This document shows, in pieces, positions 1 to 5,309 of a DNA stretch of 5,725 nucleotides. The stretch is from Fidelibacterota bacterium (lineage in GTDB: Bacteria > Fidelibacterota > UBA2242 > B5-G15). Position numbers and translations under genes: made by a program. How positions within the stretch are numbered: the stretch's first letter is position 1; each line of letters starts with the position of its first letter. The DNA is taken from NCBI GenBank assembly GCA_003645825.1, contig QNCQ01000132.1, forward strand, positions 1 through 5,725. Reading direction: 5' to 3'. Below the pieces are notes generated by a model. The model was not told where the DNA came from. It worked only from the letters and a program-made list of their open reading frames with translations, and searched no databases.

Positions 1-782
1 ATCTTCTTTTCACTCTCCCTTCTCTCACTAATCTCCTGAAATACAAGTACTATACCATAAAATTTACCCTTCTCATCCCTGATAGGAGCAGCACTATCGA
101 CAATAGGTACAAACTTTCCGTCCTTTGTTAGCAGAACAGTATGGCTCGGCAACTCTATAGCAACTTCCTTCTCTAAAACCATGCTCACAGGATCTACAAC
201 CCTTTCCACGGTTTCTTCATTAAATATCACAAAAACTTCTGAAATATGTCTCCCTACAACCTCTGCGAGAGTCCACCCAAGTATTCTTTCTGCCGAAGGA
301 TTCACAAAATTAACAACACCCCTGGTATCTGTTGTGATTATCCCGTCACCAATGGACTTTAAGGTCGTAAAGAGTTTTGCCTCACTTTCCCGTAGTTTAT
401 TTTCTATCAGATACTTATAAAATGCCGTCTCTATCGTACTTTTTAGAACCCTCTCATCAAAAGGTTTAACAATATACCCATATGGTTCCGTCATCTTCGC
501 CCTGCTAAGAGTATCATCATCCACATAGGCTGTAAGATATATAACGGGAATATCTCTCAAATCCTTAAGTTTTTGCGCCGTTTCTATACCATCAAAAGCA
601 CCTTTCAGCATTATATCCATAAGCACAAGATTAGGGTTCTTCGTTCCAACGCTCTCGAGAAACTCCTCCCCCTTAGAAAAGATCCCCGCCACCTCATATC
701 CAAGAGCCTTTAATGTCTGCTTTAAATCCTCAGCTACGAGCCCTTCATCTTCTACAATTGCAATTCTTTTGTTTTCACTCAT
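1..782 (-). CDS. Response regulator receiver-PAS protein, partial (C-terminus beyond window)
   Basis: The frame stays open from the ATG at 782-780 to the window edge, giving 260 complete codons. Residues about 5-120 form a CheY-like receiver domain. The acidic pair is E11/D12, the phospho-acceptor D56 (in LVLMDIML), the switch threonine T84 (YLTAY) and the conserved lysine K106 (IVKPFD). A short helical linker leads to a PAS domain at about 136-250. It begins with SIGDGIITTD, contains NPSAERILGW, and ends with a PAC-like VFQEISERRE. By family knowledge this architecture is a phospho-signalling protein in the cytoplasm; receiver-PAS proteins often continue into HisKA/HATPase domains, but the output domain is not visible here. 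No DNA-binding domain is seen. An in-frame TAA at 803-801 limits upward extension; GTG at 791-789 is an alternative start. The SD-like AAGGGAAGG at 799-791 favours the ATG. It has its own promoter, and its start overlaps the end of a leader ORF by 8 nt. Receiver and PAS calls are secure; overall function is not. Confidence 0.93.
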   Translation of the reverse strand, partial: MSENKRIAIVEDEGLVAEDLKQTLKALGYEVAGIFSKGEEFLESVGTKNPNLVLMDIMLKGAFDGIETAQKLKDLRDIPVIYLTAYVDDDTLSRAKMTEPYGYIVKPFDERVLKSTIETAFYKYLIENKLRESEAKLFTTLKSIGDGIITTDTRGVVNFVNPSAERILGWTLAEVVGRHISEVFVIFNEETVERVVDPVSMVLEKEVAIELPSHTVLLTKDGKFVPIVDSAAPIRDEKGKFYGIVLVFQEISERRESEKK

Positions 783-873
783 CAGAGGCACCTTCCCTTC
801 TTAGCTTCTCAGATAAGAAGAAATCCCTACCCTCTTCCACACCTGAGAGCTTAAATTCTCCATCCATTCCCAC
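775..873 (-). CDS. Possible leader peptide upstream of the receiver-PAS gene (32 aa)
   Basis: A short open frame runs from GTG at 873-871 (or ATG at 867-865, giving 30 aa) to TGA at 777-775. It ends with the hydrophilic stretch RDFFLSEKLRREGASDE. Its stop overlaps the start of the receiver-PAS gene in the string ATGAGTGA, the same 8-nt overlap that joins the toroid gene to lon. A GGTGA stretch at 883-879 could serve as its ribosome binding site. It lies just downstream of a strong predicted promoter. No protein family is recognised, and there are too few codons to judge coding bias. It may be a translated leader that couples to the next gene, or a chance ORF. A competing frame in the same place (ATG 878, ending at TAA 801, with three Trp) is equally short. 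Confidence 0.35.
   Translation of the reverse strand: MGMDGEFKLSGVEEGRDFFLSEKLRREGASDE
791..820 (-). promoter_or_regulatory. RBS of the receiver-PAS gene, within a potential sequestering hairpin
   Basis: The SD-like AAGGGAAGG occupies 799-791, 8 nt before the ATG at 782. Upstream, CTTCTTA (820-814) is perfectly complementary to TAAGAAG (803-797), with a 10-nt loop. Two G-U pairs and one U-A pair can extend the stem over the G's and an A of the SD (796-794). Folding would hide the ribosome binding site. Ribosomes translating the leader ORF would melt the stem, which suggests translational coupling. The complementarity is seen directly; the regulatory role is inferred. Confidence 0.45.
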
Positions 874-894
874 ATCATTTCACCACCAATTATC

Positions 895-923
895 AATATA
901 ATTCCTATCTAAAAAATTTTCAA
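895..923 (-). promoter_or_regulatory. Sigma70-type promoter for the receiver-PAS gene
   Basis: TTGAAA (923-918, 5/6 match to the -35 consensus) is followed by a 17-nt spacer and TATATT (900-895, 5/6 match to the -10 consensus). An overlapping GATAAT follows at 894-889. Transcription would begin near 888, leaving about 105 nt of leader before the receiver-PAS start codon. This is the best promoter match I found in the window, and it lies in the only sizeable gap between minus-strand genes. Confidence 0.65.
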
Positions 924-951
924 CGTCAGCTTGTGACGAACAACACTTGAA
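911..951 (-). terminator. Inverted repeat with T-run after lon: weak terminator or operator
   Basis: CGTCA (938-934) and TGACG (928-924) form a perfect 5-bp stem around the loop CAAGC. An outer arm TTCAA (951-947) can pair with TTGAA (923-919), leaving an 8-nt bulge. Two A's and then six T's (916-911) follow. This could terminate the lon operon about 70 nt after the lon stop. The inner stem is short and only moderately GC-rich. The repeat also abuts the -35 hexamer of the next promoter exactly, so it could instead be a regulator-binding site. No better terminator is visible between lon and the receiver-PAS gene. Confidence 0.35.
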
Positions 952-1020
952 CAACATCAAAACCAAAATTTTACGGGTGAAAAGTCCTCTCTGAATTATC
1001 TATTTACTCTGAGCAGGAAA

Positions 1021-3417
1021 CTATTTCCTTACAGCCAGCTCCAGAACTTCTGACATTTCTTTCACAAAATCGAAGCGCATATCCTTCTTTATCTCCCGTG
1101 GTATCTCTACAATGTCCTTTCTATTCTGCTCAGGAAGAATTACTCTCCTCAGTCCAGCTCTGTGAGCTGCTAACACTTTCTCTTTTATGCCACCTACTGG
1201 TAAAACAGCTCCTCTCAGAGTAATCTCCCCTGTCATCGCAAGGTTATTTTTAACCTTCTTCTTTTTAAGAAGAGAATAAATCGCCGTCAGTATTGTCACT
1301 CCAGCTGACGGGCCATCTTTGGGAATCGCTCCTGCAGGTACATGAACATGGATGTCTATATTGGGAAATATGGACTCATCTATACCAAGATCTCTAGCAT
1401 TGGATTTAATGTAGCTCATAGCCGCTTCTGCAGATTCCTTCATCACATCTCCAAGCTGACCGGTAAGATGCAATTTGCCACTACCTCTCATAGAGGTTGC
1501 CTCAATAAACAAAATATCTCCGCCAACTGCAGTCCATGCAAGACCAACAGCAATCCCGGGCTTGGAAACCCTTTCGGCAAAATCGAAAATATATCTCTCA
1601 GGACCAAGATATTTCCTCACCTCTTCTCTAGTAATTACAAACTTTCTTCTTCTCCTTTTCTCTGCATACTCTGTCGCTATCTTTCTACATATATTTGCAA
1701 TTTCCCTTTCAAGATTCCTGACGCCGGCTTCTCTTGTATAACTTCGAATAATATGCTTTATCGCATCATCTTCAAACTCAACACTAACCTTACTCAAACC
1801 ATGCTCTTTTAGCTGTTTGGGAACTAAAAACCTTTTAGCTATTTGAACCTTCTCTTCTTCAATATATCCCGGAAATTCAAGTATCTCCATCCTATCCCGA
1901 AGAGCAGGTAAAATAGTATCCACGATATTGGCAGTAGCAATGAACATCACCTTCGATAAATCATAGCTAACCTCAAGATAATGATCGCTGAAGCTATTAT
2001 TTTGCTCTGGGTCCAGAACCTCAAGCAAAGCTGACGATGGATCCCCTCTAAAATCAGCACCAACCTTGTCTATTTCATCCAGCATGAAAATGGGATTACT
2101 CGAACCAGCCTTCTTTATCCCCTGAATTATCCTGCCTGGCAGAGCTCCAATGTAAGTCCTCCTATGCCCTCTTATTTCAGCCTCATCATGAACACCACCC
2201 AAGGATATTCTCACAAACTTACGCCCCATAGCCCTCGCTATGGACTTTCCCATAGAAGTTTTCCCAACACCCGGAGGTCCAACAAAGCAAAGTATAGGAC
2301 CCTTCACAACGTCCTCTTTTTCCACCTCTTTCTTGAGCTTCCTCACCGCAAGATACTCTATTATTCTGCTTTTGACTTTTTCTAGTCCATAGTGGTCCTC
2401 ATCAAGAATTTCTCTTGCACGTTTGATATCAACATTGTCCTCGGTATAAATTCCCCAGGGCAGATCAACCAGCCAATCAAGGTATGTTCTGGAAACCGTA
2501 TACTCTGGAGAGGAAGGAGGAATTTTCTGAAGCCTGTCAAGCTCCTTCTTTGCTACCTTCCGCGCCTCCTCAGTCATCTTGCTCTTTTCTATCTTCTCCT
2601 CAAGCTCCTTAAGCTCAAGGGTAGTCTCATCTTCTCCAAGCTCTTTCTTAATAGCTTTCAGCTGCTCCCGAAGAAAATATTCCCTTTGAGCTTTGCTTAT
2701 CTCATCCTGCACTTCAGACTGTATCATCTCACCAAGTTCTATACGCTGAATTTCCTTGTTGACAATAACGGTAGCTTTCTCGAGCCTATCTCTTACATCA
2801 ACCTCCTCAAGAACTTCCTGTTTCTCAGCAACGGGAATATTCATAAGCCCGATTGCTCTATCGACAAGCCTTCCGGGGTGTTGAATATTTGTAAGAATCT
2901 GTGCATGTTCATCAGTAAGATATGGAGCAACCTTCACAAGCTTCGCAAATATCTGCCTTAGATTAGCAACCATCGCATCTACTTCTATGCTCGGCTTGTA
3001 GATTTCCTGAACTCGCGCCACTTTACCAACAAAATATGGCTCCTCCCCTATATATTCCTCAACTTTTCCCCTTTCAAGCCCCTGAACTATCGCACTTTTA
3101 CTCCCATCAGGCATGTCAAAAACTTTCAACACCAGTGCTACTGTACCCCACTCATACAAATCATCAGGCGTGGGGTCATCTATCGAACCCTCTTTCTGGG
3201 CAACAACCATTATCTTTCTGTTTTCCTCTGTAAGGCTTTCGATAAGTTTCAACGATTTGGGACGCCCTATATAAATAGGTATAACATGATTAGGAAAAAG
3301 CACCGTATTTCTCAAAGCCATAATTGGCAAAACCTCAGGTGGAGAAAACACAATCTTCTTCTTTCGCCCTTTTTTCTCCCCTATTTTTATCAAACTTTTA
3401 TCTTTCTTCTCACTCAT
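1021..3417 (-). CDS. lon: ATP-dependent protease Lon (LonA, S16 family)
   Basis: Lon is a cytoplasmic, homo-oligomeric AAA+ serine protease that degrades misfolded and regulatory proteins. The 798-aa length is typical of bacterial LonA. Domains in order: N-terminal substrate-binding LAN domain (about 27-225, starting VLPIMALRNTVLFPNHVIP); coiled-coil helical region (about 225-300); AAA+ module with Walker A GPPGVGKT at 380-387, Walker B IFMLDEID at 443-450, sensor-1 N497, arginines R507/R509, and the sensor-2 region around R562-R567; peptidase domain (about 610-798) with catalytic S704 in DGPSAG and K747 in GGIKEK. The 43-residue spacing of the dyad matches E. coli S679/K722. All key residues are present, so it should be active. 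The N-terminus is lysine-rich (residues 4-21). The start is supported by GGGGAAGAG at 3430-3422, and overlaps the upstream toroid gene's stop by 8 nt (ATGAGTGA), implying coupled translation. No heat-shock (CIRCE-type) repeat is seen directly upstream. Confidence 0.98.
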   Translation of the reverse strand: MSEKKDKSLIKIGEKKGRKKKIVFSPPEVLPIMALRNTVLFPNHVIPIYIGRPKSLKLIESLTEENRKIMVVAQKEGSIDDPTPDDLYEWGTVALVLKVFDMPDGSKSAIVQGLERGKVEEYIGEEPYFVGKVARVQEIYKPSIEVDAMVANLRQIFAKLVKVAPYLTDEHAQILTNIQHPGRLVDRAIGLMNIPVAEKQEVLEEVDVRDRLEKATVIVNKEIQRIELGEMIQSEVQDEISKAQREYFLREQLKAIKKELGEDETTLELKELEEKIEKSKMTEEARKVAKKELDRLQKIPPSSPEYTVSRTYLDWLVDLPWGIYTEDNVDIKRAREILDEDHYGLEKVKSRIIEYLAVRKLKKEVEKEDVVKGPILCFVGPPGVGKTSMGKSIARAMGRKFVRISLGGVHDEAEIRGHRRTYIGALPGRIIQGIKKAGSSNPIFMLDEIDKVGADFRGDPSSALLEVLDPEQNNSFSDHYLEVSYDLSKVMFIATANIVDTILPALRDRMEILEFPGYIEEEKVQIAKRFLVPKQLKEHGLSKVSVEFEDDAIKHIIRSYTREAGVRNLEREIANICRKIATEYAEKRRRRKFVITREEVRKYLGPERYIFDFAERVSKPGIAVGLAWTAVGGDILFIEATSMRGSGKLHLTGQLGDVMKESAEAAMSYIKSNARDLGIDESIFPNIDIHVHVPAGAIPKDGPSAGVTILTAIYSLLKKKKVKNNLAMTGEITLRGAVLPVGGIKEKVLAAHRAGLRRVILPEQNRKDIVEIPREIKKDMRFDFVKEMSEVLELAVRK

Positions 3418-4399
3418 TTTTCTCTTCCCCTGTTTCTACGTTTGTTCTTTTCTCAGCAGAATCCATTTCCTTCAAACAAATTAAAAATCTTAAAGTAACA
3501 TTAAAATCACCTTTGGTAGAAAGCCCGGCTACCGCAGGAAACAAGCCATCCTTCATCTGCTGATCAAGCATCCAGTTAACAGCCTTTTTAAACTTCGGAT
3601 GCTCGTGAAAATCATACAAAGGAGCTAACGCTTCAATGAACCGTAAAGTTCCGCCTCTGAAAAGACCTGTATCAGTGTAGTCAGTATAGAGATAATTCCA
3701 GGCCTCAGCCTCTGGAAAAAGATTCGTCTCATTCTTTTGCAGATAACTATCGAGAATAAACTCAGCGGCTCTCATAGCTGTCTCAGATCTCTTCAACCTG
3801 GAATGACTGCTGAACGCCTGAAGGATTACTATAGAAGCCCAGATATCACTTCTGCTTGACTTAAAAGATTTTCCAGATTTCATTGTTGCAGGGGAAAGCC
3901 ATCCTCCATCAACCCTCTGACGCTTAGCTATCCATCTGAACCCCTTGTCTACAAATGGATTCCCACCCAAACCATACTTTACCAGAAGTAAAAGAGCAAG
4001 CCCATGATGATGATAGTGCAAAGGAAACTTCCCGTCGGGCTTCTGCATTTTCAACAAAGCAATAATCGCTTTTTGTATAGGAGCCATTTCTCTACTGCAT
4101 CCCAGGTCGTAAAGCTGGGCAAGCATCTTCAGCTGAAGGAGAAACTGCATCGCTCTCTGCTGCTCTTCCAGGGAATAGTTTTCTTTTAACTTCCAGGTTC
4201 CATTATCAGTCTGAGACTCCAAGATTTTTCTCCTGGCTTTATCATTCTCGAGCTTTTCCGATAGTTCCTCTATCAAAGCGCTATCCTCAGAAAAAAACTC
4301 AAGCGCCGTCCTGTACTTAATGTAAACAGGAGCTCTGTCCATTATCAACGGTATAGGATCAATTTTCAACAATCTCATCCAACTTTTTACTTTCGACAT
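3410..4399 (-). CDS. Prenyltransferase/squalene-oxidase repeat (alpha/alpha-toroid) protein of unknown function
   Basis: This 329-aa protein carries at least four QW-like repeats, each an amphipathic helix followed by Q-x3-G-[WFK]: SQTDNGTW (62-69), KMQKPDGKF (117-125), KRQRVDGGW (159-167) and DQQMKDGLF (279-287). They mark the alpha/alpha barrel of terpenoid cyclases and protein prenyltransferase beta subunits. The DxDD acid motif of squalene-hopene cyclases is absent and no obvious zinc triad is seen. The length is half that of a hopene cyclase, so cyclase activity is unlikely; a binding or scaffold role is possible. A histidine cluster HYHHHG (128-133) stands out. There is no signal peptide or clear membrane segment, so a cytoplasmic location is inferred. 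The start at 4399 is preceded by AAGGGAAGAG (4412-4403) and overlaps the end of the HAD gene by 41 nt. Its stop overlaps the lon start. The fold call is fairly sure; the function is unknown. Confidence 0.85.
   Translation of the reverse strand: MSKVKSWMRLLKIDPIPLIMDRAPVYIKYRTALEFFSEDSALIEELSEKLENDKARRKILESQTDNGTWKLKENYSLEEQQRAMQFLLQLKMLAQLYDLGCSREMAPIQKAIIALLKMQKPDGKFPLHYHHHGLALLLLVKYGLGGNPFVDKGFRWIAKRQRVDGGWLSPATMKSGKSFKSSRSDIWASIVILQAFSSHSRLKRSETAMRAAEFILDSYLQKNETNLFPEAEAWNYLYTDYTDTGLFRGGTLRFIEALAPLYDFHEHPKFKKAVNWMLDQQMKDGLFPAVAGLSTKGDFNVTLRFLICLKEMDSAEKRTNVETGEEKNE
3422..3431 (-). promoter_or_regulatory. RBS of lon inside the toroid-protein gene
   Basis: AGGGGAAGAG precedes the lon ATG at 3417, with AGGGG ending 9 nt from it. 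It lies within the final codons of the toroid gene, as expected for genes that overlap by 8 nt and are translated together. Confidence 0.65.
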
Positions 4400-5054
4400 T
4401 ATCTCTTCCCTTAATTAATCCCTTTATTATTGAAGTCACTTCAGTATAATCCTTTGCAACAAAATCCGCACCCGTCAGCTCTTCTGGAGAAAAGGTAGTT
4501 GCAAGACCTATAGTCAGGATTCCCGCCCCGGTGGAAGATTTTATTCCATTAATAGAATCCTCAATAACAACAGCTTCCGAAGGTTTTATCCCCATTAGCT
4601 GACATGCCTTCAGATATGGCTCCGGGTGGGGTTTCGAATTACTAACATCCTGCGAGGTGACAACAAAATCAAAACGGTTTTCTATTTTTGTGTTATTGAA
4701 TATCCAAGTGAGAATCTCCTCTGAAGCGGAAGTAACAAGCGCCGTTATATAACTGTCGTGAATTGCACGAAAAAACTCCAGAAAACCGTCAACATACCGT
4801 ATATTTTTTTTGAACTCTTCTTTTAAATACTCCCGTCCCCTCTTCTTAAGCTCTTGCAGGGGAACCTCAATCTTAAATTTATCCCGAATGTATTGATAAA
4901 AAGCTTCCTCAGAAAGCCCCTTAAACCTCCTCCAGTCTTCTTCACCAACTACAACCCCGTACTCTCTAAAGAGCCTGTTTTCCGCATTTTCATATAAGGG
5001 TTCTGTATCAACAACTACTCCATCAAAGTCAAATATTATCGCTTTTATCTCCAT
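4359..5054 (-). CDS. HAD-superfamily subfamily IA hydrolase, beta-phosphoglucomutase/phosphatase-like
   Basis: From ATG 5054 this is a 231-aa protein, the usual size for the family. Motif I is DFDGVV, with nucleophile D9 and acid/base D11. Motif II is VTSAS with T108/S109. Motif III is SKPHP with K141, and motif IV is VIEDS with E165/D166 for Mg2+ binding. A helical cap lies between residues about 15 and 85. The family hydrolyses or transfers phosphate on small metabolites such as sugar phosphates. DTEPLY after motif I and the KPHPEPYL signature resemble beta-phosphoglucomutase and 2-deoxyglucose-6-phosphatase relatives, but the substrate cannot be deduced. An upstream in-frame ATG at 5108 would add 18 residues and overlap the small membrane gene. 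I prefer 5054 because the family starts just before the DFDG strand and GGAAG lies 6 nt upstream. Cytoplasmic enzyme; second gene of the probable operon. Confidence 0.92.
   Translation of the reverse strand: MEIKAIIFDFDGVVVDTEPLYENAENRLFREYGVVVGEEDWRRFKGLSEEAFYQYIRDKFKIEVPLQELKKRGREYLKEEFKKNIRYVDGFLEFFRAIHDSYITALVTSASEEILTWIFNNTKIENRFDFVVTSQDVSNSKPHPEPYLKACQLMGIKPSEAVVIEDSINGIKSSTGAGILTIGLATTFSPEELTGADFVAKDYTEVTSIIKGLIKGRDNVESKKLDEIVEN
4403..4412 (-). promoter_or_regulatory. RBS of the toroid-protein gene inside the HAD coding region
   Basis: AAGGGAAGAG lies just upstream of the ATG at 4399 (AAGGG is 8 nt from it), within the last codons of the HAD gene. It supports the 41-nt overlapping start over the later in-frame ATG at 4378. 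Confidence 0.6.
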
Positions 5055-5060
5055 CCTCAA

Positions 5061-5065
5061 CTTCC
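5061..5065 (-). promoter_or_regulatory. RBS that decides the HAD start
   Basis: GGAAG lies 6 nt before the ATG at 5054, between the stop of the small membrane ORF and the HAD coding region. It supports the 231-aa form rather than the 249-aa form starting at 5108, which would overlap the upstream ORF. A GAGG directly against the ATG is too close to act as a normal SD. Confidence 0.5.
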
Positions 5066-5067
5066 GC

Positions 5068-5256
5068 TTATATAATCCCGAAATAAAAAGCGTTTCTGGT
5101 ATGTGCATATTCTATGCCAACTCCGGTAAAAAACAATATGCAACCCCTAACTACCCATACACCTGCGCTTGCACGGCTGAGTTTAAAAAGTTTCCGAATC
5201 AAAAAGTGTGATAAACCTAACAAAACGGCTGACACTAATATGACAAATATTCCCAT
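5068..5256 (-). CDS. Small two-helix membrane protein, hypothetical
   Basis: This 62-aa ORF encodes two hydrophobic segments, about residues 3-20 and 31-49. They are joined by the basic loop RKLFKLSR, which the positive-inside rule would place in the cytoplasm (a hairpin with both ends outside). No family is recognised. Support for a real gene: the membrane-like composition, and the TAA stop lying 13 nt before the preferred HAD start with that gene's SD in the gap. Against it: no good ribosome binding site precedes the ATG at 5256 (an AAGAAAG lies too far upstream, at 5277-5271), and it sits in a short divergent region. The frame is open from a TAA about 27 nt upstream, but no other standard start codon occurs there. 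It would be the first gene of the minus-strand operon. Confidence 0.5.
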   Translation of the reverse strand: MGIFVILVSAVLLGLSHFLIRKLFKLSRASAGVWVVRGCILFFTGVGIEYAHTRNAFYFGII

Positions 5257-5309
5257 TTTTAGAATAAAATCTTTCTTAAATTACATCGTTTGAGTGTACT
5301 GTTTGAATT
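5257..5309. other. Short divergent intergenic region
   Basis: Only 53 bp separate the minus-strand small membrane gene from the plus-strand methyltransferase. It must hold, or sit near, promoters for both directions. The sequence is AT-rich. TAGAAT (5260-5265, +) is a fair -10 match but has no -35 at proper spacing. I found no convincing two-box promoter on either strand, so promoters may lie inside the flanking coding regions. Confidence 0.4.

Noticed and set aside
801..878. 25-aa Trp-rich frame in the leader (Trp at positions 3, 5 and 14) as a Trp attenuator peptide
   Set aside because: The Trp codons are scattered, the downstream gene is a signalling protein rather than a trp gene, and no attenuator terminator follows. 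Kept only as an alternative leader frame.
181..901. Plus-strand frames of 79 and 62 codons opposite the receiver-PAS gene and its leader
   Set aside because: Shadow frames of the minus-strand receiver-PAS gene and its purine-rich leader, with no domain and no supporting context.
1240..1257. Perfect 7-bp inverted repeat AAGGTTA-TTTT-TAACCTT inside lon
   Set aside because: It lies within a conserved stretch of coding sequence (Lys-Val-Lys-Asn-Asn-Leu) and is AT-rich and short. There is no reason to expect a terminator in the middle of the peptidase domain; chance is more likely.
1641..1667. Purine-rich AAGGAGAAG run in lon, resembling an internal ribosome binding site ahead of the protease domain
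   Set aside because: It simply encodes the basic stretch KRRRRK between the AAA+ and peptidase domains. No well-placed start codon follows at normal spacing, so an internal start is unsupported.
1342..2961. Long plus-strand open frames of 156, 88, 73 and 189 codons antisense to lon
   Set aside because: They lie entirely opposite a well-supported Lon coding region, have Leu/Ser/Phe-rich low-quality translations expected of an antisense shadow, and show no recognised domain.
5052..5108. Upstream start of the HAD gene at 5108, adding 18 residues
   Set aside because: The extra residues are not part of the HAD fold, would overlap the small membrane ORF by 41 nt, and the ATG at 5054 has a better-placed ribosome binding site.
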